Notes: a model not told the origin generated them from the letters alone. A stretch of 64,000 nt of DNA from Bacteroidales bacterium UBA1374 (GCA_002305545.1 DBRG01000007.1:31139-95138); one strand, 5' to 3'. Numbered from the stretch's first letter, positions 1 through 9,877 are shown. Numbers and translations: made by a program.

Positions 1-85
1 GATGCACGATCATCAAGACTGGCCACTTTAACACAGCCAGCCAGGTGTGAAAGAATGAGCAATGCGAGGATTAAACCCCTGTATT

Positions 86-2737
86 TCATTGTAATAAATC
101 TAATTGCTGCTTCAAGGCTGCAATCCTGCTCATAGCATCCGAACGTTTTTTGCGTTCTATGGCAACAACATCCACGGGAGCACGTTGAAGGAAACTTTCA
201 TTGGATAATTTCTTGTCGACAGTGGCAAGGAATTTCCGTTGGTATTCCAGTTCTTCGTTAAGTTTAGAACGTTCTTCCTCTTTATCCAGCAGGCTCCCCA
301 GCGGAATGAAAAAGCCGGTTGTTCCCACCAGGAAAGCATATACATTTCCTTCCTGCGGCGCTTCGGTTACCGTTTGGACAGATTCCAGCCCGCCCATGCG
401 TTGTGCAATTCCATGCAGCATTTGCGGAAAATGTCCTTTGACATAGAGTTTCAGAAGGGTTTTTCCGGGAATCTGCCTGTTTTGCCTGAGACCCCTAATG
501 GTCACAACCAGTTCCTGTAACCGGGAAAAATCCTCCAGTTCTGCTTTGTTGCAGGATCCTGAGTCCGGTAAGGGTGACACCATGATACTGTCCCCTTCCA
601 CGCGTTTTGCCATGTTTTGCCAGAGTTCCTCTGTTATGAACGGCATGAACGGATGCAGTAAGTGCAGCAGCAGGTCAAAAAATGCCAGCGTACTGTCGTA
701 TGTAGCTGAATCAATTCTCTTTCCTGCATTCCCGGCAGGCTTGATGATCTCCAGGTACCAGGAACAGAAATCGTCCCAGAAACGCTTGTATAGCAACATC
801 AGGACTTCTGAAAGCCTGTATTTGGAAAACAGGTCCTCGGCTTCATCCCTGGTTGCAGAGAGCAATTGGCTGAACCAGCGCACGGCCTGGCGTGATGTAT
901 CTTCCTGCTCCAGGCGTTCATCGCGTTTCCAGGAACTCACCAGACGGAAGGCATTCCAGATCTTATTGCAGAAGTTCCGGCCTTGTTCCATCTGAGTTTC
1001 ATCAAACAAGATATCGTTTCCGGCAGAAGTACAGAGCATAAGGCCCATACGCACCCCGTCTGCACCGTAAATATTCATCAATTCAATGGGATCAGGAGAG
1101 TTGCCCAGCGATTTGGACATCTTGCGACCCATTTTGTCTCGAACCATCCCTGTTAGGTAAACATTGGAAAATGGTTTCTGGCCGCAGAACAGATCCCCGG
1201 CCATGATCATCCTGGCTACCCAGAAGAAAAGGATATCCGGGGCAGTGACCAGGTCATCTGTGGGATAGTAATACGCCAACTCGGGGTTGGGTTCTTTTTC
1301 CGGGTGGCCCGGCTTATCGGGATCAAAGACCGAAATGGGCCAGAGCCACGAGGAGAACCAGGTGTCCACCACATCGGGATCCTGCTTCAGATCCCCGTCT
1401 TTCACAGAGGGATCAATTTTCCGGGCCAGGACAAGCGCTTCTTCTTCTGACGAAGCTACCACCACATCTCCGTTGGGCAGGTAGTAGGCCGGGATTTGCT
1501 GCCCCCACCACAATTGTCTTGAAATGCACCAGTCCCTGGCTGTTTCCATCCAGTGACGGTATGTGTTGCGGTATTTGTCAGGAATAAGCTTTACCCGTCC
1601 ATCTTCAACATAGTCCAGAGCCCTTTTGGCCAGCATGCTCAATTTGACAAACCATTGCTGCGACAAACGGGGTTCAATGACAGCGTCAGTACGTTCAGAA
1701 AAACCAACCTGAGTGACATAGGATTCTTCTTTTTCCAGGCATCCTGCCTCTTCCAGCATAATGCGGATTTTTTTGCGTGCCACAAAGCGGTCTTCACCCA
1801 CCAGGATCCTGGCTTCCTCGTTGAGGGTGCCATCCAGGTTCAGAATATCTATCACGGGCAGTTTGTGCCGCAATCCTATTTCATAGTCATTGGGATCGTG
1901 TGCCGGGGTGATCTTGAGGCACCCTGTTCCAAAATCCATGGTAACGTAGTCATCGGCAATAATTGGGATTTCCTTGTTTATCAGGGGTATTAGCACTTTT
2001 TTCCCCACAAGGTTCGCGTACCGTTCATCCGCGGGATTCACACAGAGAGCCACGTCTGCCATAATGGTTTCCGGCCTTGTGGTGGCAATAGAAAGGTATT
2101 GTTCGCTTCGTTCCCCGTTATGACTGAAATAATACTTTAGGTAGTAGAGTTTTTCCTTGACTTCACGGTGTATAACCTCTTCATCGCTAACCGCGGTGCC
2201 CCCCTGGGGATCCCAGTTCACCATGCGTACCCCACGATAGATCAACCCCTGGTTATACAAATAAACAAAGGTATCCAGCACGGCACGGCTCAGGGAAGGA
2301 TTCATGGTGAAGTTGGTGCGTTCCCAGTCGCAGGAAGCACCCAACCTCTTCAGTTGTTCCAGTATGATATTCCCGTGCTTTTCTTTCCACGCCCAGGCAT
2401 GCCTGAGGAATTCGTCCCTTGTGATATCGGTTTTCTGGATCCCTTTTTCCCGGAGCAATGCCACCACCTTGGCTTCAGTCGCAATGGAAGCATGGTCGGT
2501 TCCGGGAACCCAGCAGGTGTTTTTTCCCTGCATTCTGGCACGTCTTACCAGTACATCCTGTATGGTGTTGTTCAACATATGTCCCATATGCAGCACACCG
2601 GTCACATTGGGCGGGGGTATTACCACACTGTATTTTGGCCTTTTATCCGGAATTGAATGAAAAAAACGGTGTTTCAGCCAATAACCGTACCATTTGTTTT
2701 CTGTAACAGAGGGATCGTATATTGCAGGTAGTTCCAT
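86..2737 (-). CDS. valS: Valyl-tRNA synthetase
   Basis: Cytoplasmic class I aminoacyl-tRNA synthetase that charges tRNA-Val. The 883-aa length is normal. Visible: the ATP-binding HIGH-type motif as HMGH at residues 50-53 (context PPPNVTGVLHMGH), the CP1 editing domain with the TTRPETIMADVA signature at about 220-230, the second ATP motif KMSKS near residue 540, an anticodon-binding domain after about 620, and the charged coiled-coil tail typical of ValRS over the last 65 or so residues. The ATG at 2737 gives a normal N-terminus. It is divergent from the DUF3467 gene. No odd residues noticed. Confidence 0.98.
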   Translation of the reverse strand: MELPAIYDPSVTENKWYGYWLKHRFFHSIPDKRPKYSVVIPPPNVTGVLHMGHMLNNTIQDVLVRRARMQGKNTCWVPGTDHASIATEAKVVALLREKGIQKTDITRDEFLRHAWAWKEKHGNIILEQLKRLGASCDWERTNFTMNPSLSRAVLDTFVYLYNQGLIYRGVRMVNWDPQGGTAVSDEEVIHREVKEKLYYLKYYFSHNGERSEQYLSIATTRPETIMADVALCVNPADERYANLVGKKVLIPLINKEIPIIADDYVTMDFGTGCLKITPAHDPNDYEIGLRHKLPVIDILNLDGTLNEEARILVGEDRFVARKKIRIMLEEAGCLEKEESYVTQVGFSERTDAVIEPRLSQQWFVKLSMLAKRALDYVEDGRVKLIPDKYRNTYRHWMETARDWCISRQLWWGQQIPAYYLPNGDVVVASSEEEALVLARKIDPSVKDGDLKQDPDVVDTWFSSWLWPISVFDPDKPGHPEKEPNPELAYYYPTDDLVTAPDILFFWVARMIMAGDLFCGQKPFSNVYLTGMVRDKMGRKMSKSLGNSPDPIELMNIYGADGVRMGLMLCTSAGNDILFDETQMEQGRNFCNKIWNAFRLVSSWKRDERLEQEDTSRQAVRWFSQLLSATRDEAEDLFSKYRLSEVLMLLYKRFWDDFCSWYLEIIKPAGNAGKRIDSATYDSTLAFFDLLLHLLHPFMPFITEELWQNMAKRVEGDSIMVSPLPDSGSCNKAELEDFSRLQELVVTIRGLRQNRQIPGKTLLKLYVKGHFPQMLHGIAQRMGGLESVQTVTEAPQEGNVYAFLVGTTGFFIPLGSLLDKEEERSKLNEELEYQRKFLATVDKKLSNESFLQRAPVDVVAIERKKRSDAMSRIAALKQQLDLLQ

Positions 2738-2757
2738 TTACTTAAGGGAATAAGATG

Positions 2758-2765
2758 CAAATATA
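2758..2765 (-). promoter_or_regulatory. Putative -7 box of valS
   Basis: On the minus strand this reads TATATTTG, a full match to the Bacteroidetes -7 consensus TAnnTTTG, 20 bases before the valS ATG. No clear -33 TTG was found at the usual distance, so confidence is moderate. Confidence 0.45.
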
Positions 2766-2774
2766 TAAAAATAC

Positions 2775-2782
2775 TACTTTTG
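2775..2782 (+). promoter_or_regulatory. Putative -7 box of the DUF3467 gene
   Basis: TACTTTTG matches TAnnTTTG and lies 21 bases before the ATG at 2804. It is back to back with the valS box, so the 66-bp gap would hold two divergent promoters. No convincing -33 box was seen. Confidence 0.4.
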
Positions 2783-2803
2783 TATGAAATAAAAGCTTAA
2801 GCC

Positions 2804-3118
2804 ATGGAACAAAACCCCAAGAAACAAATTAACATAGAGCTGCCGGAAGATGTTGCCCAGGGATGTTATTCCAATCTTGCCATCATTACCCATTCCAGCA
2901 GTGAATTTGTATTTGACTTTATCCGCATGATGCCGGGTATTCAAAAAGCCAAGGTGCAGAACCGGATCATCATGACACCTGAACACGCCAAACGTTTTTT
3001 CAATGCCCTGGAGGACAACCTGAAGAAATACGAAGAACACTTCGGGAAAATAAACCTCTCCGGGAAGGGAATGCCCAATATTCCTTTACATTTTGGTGAT
3101 GGAACGCCCGAAGCTTAA
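2804..3118 (+). CDS. DUF3467 family protein
   Basis: A 104-aa soluble protein of the DUF3467 family, which is widespread in Bacteroidetes and has no established function. Seen here: the family pattern of an N-terminal strand (INIELPEDVAQGCYSNLAII), then THSSSEFVFDFIRMMPG, and a C-terminal helical part with MTPEHAKRFFNALEDN. No signal peptide or membrane segment. The 3' end overlaps the start of the next gene by 20 bases, which suggests translational coupling and a shared transcript. The function is not inferred beyond the family name. Confidence 0.85.
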   Translation: MEQNPKKQINIELPEDVAQGCYSNLAIITHSSSEFVFDFIRMMPGIQKAKVQNRIIMTPEHAKRFFNALEDNLKKYEEHFGKINLSGKGMPNIPLHFGDGTPEA

Positions 3119-4361
3119 ACTTGAACTGATTTTCTTTCACTCTCCATTACACGACTACATGGTATTGGAGGAATCAAGAAGGTCTCTCCTGGAGTCGCTG
3201 GGAAAGCGCTTCAGTGTCACTGTGATATCTTACAAAAACATAACGGCTGAACGCCTGGCTGATCCGGAAAAAGTGTATATTCCGTTCATAGCATCAGGCG
3301 GCTGCGAAGAAATATTTCAAAGCTACGGCTTTTCTCTTCCCCTGCCCTTGTTTTTTCTACATGACGACCAGAGCAACTCCCTGCCTGCCACCCTGGAACT
3401 TTTCACCTATGTAACACAGGGCAGGATGAGTATACCACTTATTTTTTCTGAAGATGAAATCTCAGAAGAACTGCTCAGCAGGACGCTCCGTATGCAGCAA
3501 ACTTTCAGAAAGTTAAAGAATACAAGCATAGCGCTGTTCGGTGACGCATCGCCCTGGCTTTTGTCTTCCAAAGTGGATACAAATGCCATCAGCCGTATGC
3601 TGAAAGTATCTTTTCAAAATATCGAAATACCTTTTATCTGTAAACAGTACAAACACCTTACAGCGCTGAGCCGAGAAAACAAGGAATTGTACAACAATAT
3701 TCTGAAAAAAAGCACCTGCCTCAAGAATTGCACAAAAGAAGATCTGAGTGATGCCATAAGAATGTACCAGGCCATGGATGAACTGATGGTCTACTATTCG
3801 TGCAATGCATTAACCGTAAAATGTTTCGACCTGATAAAATCATGCCATGTCACCGCCTGTATGGCCATTTCCCTTTTTAACCAGGCTGGGATTCCTGCTG
3901 CCTGTGAGGGAGATATTCCCGCACTTCTAACTATGATCATGGCAGGCAATATATCCCAGAGTCCCGTTTTTATGGCCAATCCAGTTGGTTATAACAGGGA
4001 ACAGAATACCCTGGACATCGCACATTGTACTGTTCCTTTGTCAATGACATCGTCTTACTGTTTGAATTCTCATTATGAAACTGGAATCGGTGTTGCCGTG
4101 GAAGGGACCCTGGAAAAGGATGTGCCGTATACAGCTGTCAAGTGGATTGGCAATACCCTGGAACGCTTTTTTGTTTCAGAGGGCGTTGCCACCGAATCAA
4201 AACATTCCGACAATCAGTGCCGTACGCAGATGACCCTTCGACTGGATAGGCCGGTAAGTGATTTTATTCTCAATGCTATGGCCAACCACATCCTGGTAGT
4301 CAAAGGCAGGCACGCAGATGTTCTGAATATCTGGAACGGTTTTCTTGCTTACCTCCGGTAA
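3099..4361 (+). CDS. L-fucose/L-arabinose isomerase-fold family protein
   Basis: A 420-aa cytoplasmic protein that I place in the fucose-isomerase-like group. The C-terminal half has features of that fold: an acidic metal-ligand region (ACEGDIPALLTM, about residues 268-279), MANPVGYNREQNTLDIAHCT with a candidate metal-binding His, and a late VAVEGTLEKDVPYTAVKW segment. The N-terminal half is poorly conserved. The frame is also open upstream through TTG 3093 and GTG 3096, but the ATG at 3099 is preferred. It overlaps the DUF3467 gene and ends one base before the convergent lipoprotein gene stops. The substrate is unknown and sugar isomerase activity is not shown. Confidence 0.65.
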   Translation: MERPKLKLELIFFHSPLHDYMVLEESRRSLLESLGKRFSVTVISYKNITAERLADPEKVYIPFIASGGCEEIFQSYGFSLPLPLFFLHDDQSNSLPATLELFTYVTQGRMSIPLIFSEDEISEELLSRTLRMQQTFRKLKNTSIALFGDASPWLLSSKVDTNAISRMLKVSFQNIEIPFICKQYKHLTALSRENKELYNNILKKSTCLKNCTKEDLSDAIRMYQAMDELMVYYSCNALTVKCFDLIKSCHVTACMAISLFNQAGIPAACEGDIPALLTMIMAGNISQSPVFMANPVGYNREQNTLDIAHCTVPLSMTSSYCLNSHYETGIGVAVEGTLEKDVPYTAVKWIGNTLERFFVSEGVATESKHSDNQCRTQMTLRLDRPVSDFILNAMANHILVVKGRHADVLNIWNGFLAYLR

Positions 4362-4362
4362 A

Positions 4363-7185
4363 TCACATACCGGCATTGAATATCTGTGCAATCTCGGGAT
4401 CTGAAAGAACCCGGTCATAAAACCTGAGGCAGGCCATATCAGCCGGCAAAAACGTATTGATCGTAGTGCTGTTGAGTGCATTTGCCCCTACCACAAAATC
4501 CTGCTGTACGCCAAATGTCATCTGCATGGACTGTGTATAGAGATTTACCCCATCCAGGTAAACTGTCATTGAAGTCCCGTTGGAAGCGATTGACATCATA
4601 TGCCAGCTGGTACCCAGCATAGAGGAAATATCTATACCGGCCAGGGAAGGCAATGTGATCACATGGGTTTCCATGCCTGGTCCCATGCAAAGTGTCAGAA
4701 CCCAATCGGTCCCATTGTGACGGATTTCCACATAAAATCCTCCTTCAGACACCGACCCGAAGAAGGGATAAACCAGCGATTTGTTCATGGTCTGCCGGAA
4801 CCGGAGCCAGAAATTGATGGTTCCCCTGTCGATTCCCGAGATTGGATTAACATGGCTGCTCAGCAGGTACCCGCTGCTTCCGTTGAATGAAATGGCTGCA
4901 TTGGTTCCGGATGGCTTGTTATTTCTGTTGTAAGTCACACCGTTCGATACCACCAGGTCGTAAGCCCTCCCCGTCCAGTCATATGCTTTGGGTGTGTCGT
5001 CCGTGGTTATGTACATTTTGAGGCCGTCCTGCACTACCACCTGCTCATCTCTTCCGGTCGTAAACTCTTCTACCGTTCCGTAATATATATCCCTGGCAGT
5101 TTTAACATAAGAGCGATAATAATATACCGTATTGATAAGCAATCCGGTAGCCCGTGATGAATATTCGCCCGGGTAAGAAGGTGTTCCCAGGTCTGTATGA
5201 CCATCGTCAATGGTCGGCTCCGCATCTGTGCTCCAGCAATGACCATAAGCCAGAATCTGCTCTGACCCTAAAACAGCAATATTTCCTTTCAAAAGGGCAT
5301 CATAATAATAGATTTCCTCCACTCCGCCCGTTTCAGGTTCCGGTTCCTCGATGTCCAGGTATAGTGAGCTTGTTTCGGACAGGAATATTCCGAAAGCATT
5401 TACAGCAAAGCTACGGACATAATATGTAAGTCCCCTTTGTGGCTTGCTCAGGTTGTAAAAGAAGTTGGATCCGGATGTTTTTTCGCCCAGACTGACTACC
5501 TGGTCCTTTTCCATAGAAGGGGTATTCCCCGTTGTGTTCCAGACAAATCCATGGTCTGCAAATGGCAGGCCCGAGGCATCATTAATCCTGAATATCAAGA
5601 CTTCGGATATGTTACTGTAGGTCACTACAGGATTATCCAGGGCCGGGGGTGTATATTGCATGGTCATGGTCTGGCCAAAAGAAGTGCCCATTTCATTGAC
5701 TGCATAAGAACGGAAGTACCAGGTTGTCCCGGTTTCGGGTAACACATCGGGGTAGGATACGAAGGTACGGCCTTCCTCAATCGGCCCCAAATCGGAGAAA
5801 TAGGCATTTTCCAGATCCGGTGCCGGATTTGTTCCCCAGCAGTGTCCGTGCCGGATCACAGAACCTCCCCCGTTGCTTGCGAGCATTCCTTTGAACCGAA
5901 GCCTGTAAGTATCATCCAGCTCATGTCCGTCTGTGATGACTTCTGCAGGAACAGCTGCCGTTGCGTAATTCACTTTAACGATAAACTCCTGTTCGGGGGC
6001 AAGGATCTTTATCTGGCTTTGAGATGCTCCAAAGGGGATATTCTCCCGGTCCAGGGTGACCACGATCTCGGCAGAGGGATATTCTTTTGAAATTTCACCT
6101 TGTGTCAGTGAGAGTTGCAGGTTTTCGTCCTCGCACACTACAGTAAAAGGAACCGGGTGTATACCCGAAAGGCGCATAAGTGTCAGGGTTTGCACAGTGC
6201 TTTCAGTTCCAAAGTCCAGTGATTGCGCAGAAACCTGGATCAGGTCCTGCGTTCTGGTTATGGAAAAGTAGTATGTTGTATCGCCTCCGTTGGAGATCAA
6301 GTCGGTACTGAAAGTATGCGTACCAAATCCCAGGGAGGATCGGTCGGCAGTGATGCCTACCTGCATTTCTTTCCCTGCAGGTACCGAGCCCTGGACAGGA
6401 TCCCAGTCAAGCCAGGCAGGCAGTTCGTCTTTCAGATCCCAATCCAGCGGGATATTTCCCTGGTTGGCTAGGATGGTGATGGCTGTGCTGTCTTCTTCCC
6501 CAAAATCAAAGGTGGTTTCCTGTGCTTTCAGTAGTGCCCCTTCAACAAGCAATCGTACCTGGACGGTTAACGGGACCTCACCACCCACCAATTGTACCTC
6601 AGATTTCTGTTCACCAATCGGTAAGCCGCTCCGGTCACAGCTAAAAACCAGTGAACTGGATGCCCCCATTTCCAACTCTCCGCTTGAAGGATTTACTTTG
6701 AGCCAGTGGGGAAAATACATTTCCAGGAAACCCCACCTGAGGGTGTCTCCTCCAGGATTTGACAGGGTTAGGGTTACAGAGGTCTCACCGGTTCCAAAAT
6801 CCACACTCTGAGATGAAAGTACAGCTTTGGCAATGCGGGAGAGGAGCTGCGCATCTATCGTGTACAGGTTTTTCTTTTTAGGAGACAACGGCATGCTCAG
6901 GGTTTCCCAGCTTTCGTAACCGGGTTTGCTGAAAACAAGGTACACGTTTTCGGTTGTGCGTGGCAATACAATGGTATACTTCCCTTCCTGGTCTGTTTCC
7001 TGGCCGAGGTTAAAAGGCATTACTGCCACGGCAACCCCCGCCAAAGGTTTTTTTGTTTCGGAATCGGAGACGGTCCCGGTAAAAGTGGTAGTTGTTCCTG
7101 TCTGGTCGCAGGAAGCGGTAAAAAAGCCGGAAAATATAACTGCCAGAACCGCTGTAAAGGTTTTCAGATAAACAAAAGTGCGCAT
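4363..7185 (-). CDS. Large surface lipoprotein with carboxypeptidase-regulatory-like, BACON/Ig-like and LamG domains
   Basis: A 940-aa protein with a lipoprotein signal (hydrophobic residues 8-22, lipobox TASC, Cys26). After the Cys comes a carboxypeptidase-regulatory-like beta sandwich (FTGTVSDSETKKPLAGVAVA, about 36-110). Then come three or four repeats of about 90 aa opening with a phrase like SVDFGTGETSVTLTLSNPGG, as in BACON or abnormal-spindle-type Ig domains (about 120-405). Fibronectin-like repeats with the phrase YYRSYVKT or RSYAVN follow (about 415-710), and a C-terminal LamG/concanavalin fold (about 725-940). It is probably anchored to the outer membrane and may bind glycan or protein; the ligand is unknown. 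It stands alone, convergent with the isomerase-like gene at a 1-bp gap. Confidence 0.8.
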   Translation of the reverse strand: MRTFVYLKTFTAVLAVIFSGFFTASCDQTGTTTTFTGTVSDSETKKPLAGVAVAVMPFNLGQETDQEGKYTIVLPRTTENVYLVFSKPGYESWETLSMPLSPKKKNLYTIDAQLLSRIAKAVLSSQSVDFGTGETSVTLTLSNPGGDTLRWGFLEMYFPHWLKVNPSSGELEMGASSSLVFSCDRSGLPIGEQKSEVQLVGGEVPLTVQVRLLVEGALLKAQETTFDFGEEDSTAITILANQGNIPLDWDLKDELPAWLDWDPVQGSVPAGKEMQVGITADRSSLGFGTHTFSTDLISNGGDTTYYFSITRTQDLIQVSAQSLDFGTESTVQTLTLMRLSGIHPVPFTVVCEDENLQLSLTQGEISKEYPSAEIVVTLDRENIPFGASQSQIKILAPEQEFIVKVNYATAAVPAEVITDGHELDDTYRLRFKGMLASNGGGSVIRHGHCWGTNPAPDLENAYFSDLGPIEEGRTFVSYPDVLPETGTTWYFRSYAVNEMGTSFGQTMTMQYTPPALDNPVVTYSNISEVLIFRINDASGLPFADHGFVWNTTGNTPSMEKDQVVSLGEKTSGSNFFYNLSKPQRGLTYYVRSFAVNAFGIFLSETSSLYLDIEEPEPETGGVEEIYYYDALLKGNIAVLGSEQILAYGHCWSTDAEPTIDDGHTDLGTPSYPGEYSSRATGLLINTVYYYRSYVKTARDIYYGTVEEFTTGRDEQVVVQDGLKMYITTDDTPKAYDWTGRAYDLVVSNGVTYNRNNKPSGTNAAISFNGSSGYLLSSHVNPISGIDRGTINFWLRFRQTMNKSLVYPFFGSVSEGGFYVEIRHNGTDWVLTLCMGPGMETHVITLPSLAGIDISSMLGTSWHMMSIASNGTSMTVYLDGVNLYTQSMQMTFGVQQDFVVGANALNSTTINTFLPADMACLRFYDRVLSDPEIAQIFNAGM

Positions 7186-7214
7186 GCCATATCTTTTACT
7201 TGTGCAAATATAAT

Positions 7215-7222
7215 TAACTTTG
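7215..7222 (+). promoter_or_regulatory. Putative -7 box of the kdsC-maf unit
   Basis: TAACTTTG matches TAnnTTTG, 19 bases before the kdsC ATG at 7242. A -33 box at the usual distance is not clear. A short decoy reading frame (ATG 7226, stop after seven codons) lies between the box and the start. Confidence 0.4.
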
Positions 7223-7241
7223 CGGATGTTAAAACAGAATC

Positions 7242-7790
7242 ATGGGTAACTATAAAAGCAAGCTTCACAATATCAAGGCATTTGCATTTGATGTAGATGG
7301 AGTTCTCACAGACGGCGGCGTTATATCCCTTCCCGACGGGGACCTTTTCCGGACACATTACGCACGTGATGGTTATGCCATCCGTGTGGCCATAGAACAC
7401 GGGTACCCGGTAGCCATTATCACCGGGGGTGTTTCACCTTCTGTTGAAATCCGGTACAGAAATATTGGTGTAAAAGACATCTTTTCAGGTGCGCGGGATA
7501 AATTGCCCGCATTTAGGGAATTTTGCAAAAAATACAACTTGTCTCCTTCTCAGGTTGCCTATGCAGGAGACGACATTCCCGATATTCCTCCGATGAAGGT
7601 ATGCGGTCTCCCCTTCTGCCCTTCCGATGCAGCGACTGAAGTCCGCCACCTGGCACAATACATATCTCCTTTTCCCGGCGGGCGCGGGTGTGTGCGTGAT
7701 TTTGTAGAACAGGTGATGCGTCTGCAAGGCAAATGGTACAAGGAAACGGATGACATTCCCGAGGATATGCTGGAAACCGCATCGGAATAA
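7242..7790 (+). CDS. kdsC: KDO-8-phosphate phosphatase (KdsC-like HAD phosphatase)
   Basis: A 182-aa C0-type HAD phosphatase without a cap, the usual size for KdsC, which removes phosphate from KDO-8-P on the way to the inner core of LPS. Motifs: nucleophile loop FAFDVDGVLTDGG (about residues 10-22), motif II in AIITGG, and the Mg-binding YAGDDIPDIPPM (about 107-118). It is followed two bases later by maf, so the two are likely one transcript. No KdsA, KdsB or KdsD is nearby. A related sugar-phosphate HAD role is possible but KdsC fits best. Confidence 0.88.
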   Translation: MGNYKSKLHNIKAFAFDVDGVLTDGGVISLPDGDLFRTHYARDGYAIRVAIEHGYPVAIITGGVSPSVEIRYRNIGVKDIFSGARDKLPAFREFCKKYNLSPSQVAYAGDDIPDIPPMKVCGLPFCPSDAATEVRHLAQYISPFPGGRGCVRDFVEQVMRLQGKWYKETDDIPEDMLETASE

Positions 7791-7792
7791 AA

Positions 7793-8485
7793 ATGACCAC
7801 AACCTGCAGGATCATACTCGGCTCGGCCTCCCCCAGAAGACAACAGCTACTGGAAGGAATTGACCTGCCTTTCACGGTAGAACCGGTCAACGTGCCTGAA
7901 GATATCACCCTCCCTTTGTACACCGGTCCCCAAGGTTTTCCTCACCTTCCGGCTGCTGACCCTGAGGAAATTCCCCTTCTGCTGGCACGGACAAAATCCA
8001 TGGCCTTTCTAAGGCCTCTGGAAGCCGATGAGCTTTTGATAACAGCCGACACACTGGTCTTTTCAAAAGTCCTTGCCGAGGCCGATTCCGGAACTGAAAC
8101 TCAATGCTCAAACACACGCTGGACCGTACTTGGAAAACCCGCCTCGGTAAGGGAAGCACACCGGATGCTGGAACAGCTTTCCGGCAGCTGCCACAAGGTC
8201 ATCACCGGGATATGCCTTCGCTTTGGAGATCAGAGAGCACACCCGGAACCCATCGTTTTTTATGACAGTTCTCTCGTCTGGTTCATGTCCCTGCTTCCCG
8301 AAGAAATCCGGTATTACGTGAACAAATACAAACCTTACGATAAAGCCGGTTCTTACGGAGTGCAGGAATGGATAGGATACATTGGCATTGAGCGTATTGA
8401 AGGCAGCTATTTCAATGTTATGGGATTCCCTGTCCACTTACTGTGGAAACATCTTAAAGAACTTCACGTGATATCATTTTCTTAA
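7793..8485 (+). CDS. maf: Maf family nucleoside triphosphate pyrophosphatase
   Basis: House-cleaning enzyme that hydrolyses non-canonical or modified NTPs to NMPs. Signature motifs: ILGSASPRRQQLLEGI near the N-terminus (SxRR), ITADTLVF (catalytic Asp), VLGKP followed by AHRMLEQLSGSCHKVITG, and the C-terminal YDKAGSYGVQEW and ERIEGSYFNVMGFP. At 230 aa it is longer than the usual 190-200 because of extra sequence after the first motif (TGPQGFPHLPAADPEE) and around residues 87-107. It starts 2 bases after kdsC. Confidence 0.93.
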   Translation: MTTTCRIILGSASPRRQQLLEGIDLPFTVEPVNVPEDITLPLYTGPQGFPHLPAADPEEIPLLLARTKSMAFLRPLEADELLITADTLVFSKVLAEADSGTETQCSNTRWTVLGKPASVREAHRMLEQLSGSCHKVITGICLRFGDQRAHPEPIVFYDSSLVWFMSLLPEEIRYYVNKYKPYDKAGSYGVQEWIGYIGIERIEGSYFNVMGFPVHLLWKHLKELHVISFS

Positions 8486-8531
8486 GCACATATTTTTTCT
8501 TTAAATTTACCACTTCTAAAAAAGCTCAGAA

Positions 8532-9773
8532 ATGGAAAAACAACCTTCAGTAGCCGTACTATGCGGTGGCGGGCCGGCTCCCGGAATAAACACGGTAGTA
8601 TGTACTATAACTAAAACATTTATTACCAAGGGATACCGTGTAATCGGCCTTCATGGAGGTTATACCGGATTATTTTGCAAAGAGAAATGCAGGCAGGAGG
8701 ATATGGATTTTGACAAGGCCGATATGCTTTTCAACCGGGGGGGATCTTACCTGCGCATGAGCCGTTTCAAACCCACCGACGAGGATTTTGAAAAACGATT
8801 CAACCTGGATTTCTTCAAGGAAAACAACGTGAAGCTGCTGGTAACCGTCGGAGGGGACGATACGGCTTCCACTGCAAACCGCATTTCCAAATTCCTGGTT
8901 CAGAAACAGTACAACATCGCCAACATACACGTTCCCAAAACCATAGATAACGACCTTCCCCTACCTGAAGGAATCCCCACTTTCGGTTACCAGAGTGCCA
9001 AGGCGCAGGGTACCGACCTCGGGCGGACCGTTTACGAAGATGCCCGTACCAGCGAAAACTGGTTCATTGTCACTGCCATGGGCCGTTCGGCAGGCCACCT
9101 GGCCTTCGGGATCGGTTCTTCATGCCATTTTCCCATGATCATCATATCCGAGATGTTCTACAAAACCCAGATGACTATTGACAAGATCGTCAGCCTGTGC
9201 GTCTCTTCCATCCTCAAGCGCCAGATCCGTAATATCCCTTACGGTTGCATAATGATCTCTGAAGGCGTTTTCCAGTCCCTTTCCGAGGAAGACGTGAAGA
9301 ATGCCGGCATTGCATTCACTTACGATGCACACGGCCATCCGGAGCTGGGCAAGATATCCAAATCCCATATCATAGACCACCTGGTAGAGAAAAAGATGAA
9401 GGAACTGGGTGTCAATGTCAAGACACGGCCTGTGGAAGTGGGTTATGAAGTCCGTTGCATCACCCCAAAATCCTTTGACCTGGAGTATTGTTCCATGCTG
9501 GGCATGGGCGTATATGAATTGTATACCAAAGGCGTTAGCGGTTGCATGGTGTGCCGGGACGGAAATGGCAAGATCATCCCGCTATTCCTCCAGGATCTGC
9601 AGGATCCGGCTACCGGAAAGATCCCTCCGCGCGTAGTGAATATGAAATCACACGAAGTCCAGTTCTACATGAAGCATATCATGGACTACATAACAGAGGC
9701 TGACTATGAAGCCGCCAAAGCCATTGTCCCCAACCCCGAGGAATTCGACTTCCATAAGATCCTGAAATTCTAA
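8532..9773 (+). CDS. pfp: 6-phosphofructokinase, pyrophosphate-dependent type
   Basis: Interconverts fructose 6-phosphate and fructose 1,6-bisphosphate in glycolysis. At 413 aa it belongs to the long group of the PFK family. Donor specificity can be read from two positions: GGDDT (Asp110) replaces the GGDGS of ATP enzymes, and PKTIDNDL has Lys136 where ATP enzymes have Gly. Both are hallmarks of the PPi-using form, which is reversible. Other family motifs: CGGGPAPGINTVV at the start and TAMGRSAGHLAFGIG. It is convergent with pckA, with a strong hairpin between them. Confidence 0.93.
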   Translation: MEKQPSVAVLCGGGPAPGINTVVCTITKTFITKGYRVIGLHGGYTGLFCKEKCRQEDMDFDKADMLFNRGGSYLRMSRFKPTDEDFEKRFNLDFFKENNVKLLVTVGGDDTASTANRISKFLVQKQYNIANIHVPKTIDNDLPLPEGIPTFGYQSAKAQGTDLGRTVYEDARTSENWFIVTAMGRSAGHLAFGIGSSCHFPMIIISEMFYKTQMTIDKIVSLCVSSILKRQIRNIPYGCIMISEGVFQSLSEEDVKNAGIAFTYDAHGHPELGKISKSHIIDHLVEKKMKELGVNVKTRPVEVGYEVRCITPKSFDLEYCSMLGMGVYELYTKGVSGCMVCRDGNGKIIPLFLQDLQDPATGKIPPRVVNMKSHEVQFYMKHIMDYITEADYEAAKAIVPNPEEFDFHKILKF

Positions 9774-9797
9774 GATCGTATTCGGTCACTGCAAAAT

Positions 9798-9843
9798 AAA
9801 GAACAGAGAGCTTTTATTGGTACGCCGAGGCTCTCTGTTCTTT
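9798..9843. terminator. Bidirectional hairpin between pfp and pckA (conserved-loop hairpin, copy A)
   Basis: A perfect 14-bp stem (9798-9811 with 9830-9843) closes an 18-nt loop that begins TTTT and ends GCCGAG. It sits 25 bases after the pfp stop and 35 bases after the pckA stop, so it can end both transcripts. The loop pattern recurs in three hairpins at 57.8-58.4 kb while most of the stem differs (see findings). Confidence 0.75.
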
Positions 9844-9877
9844 GTTGTGTAGCGTGATGAATCTATGGTACGCGGTA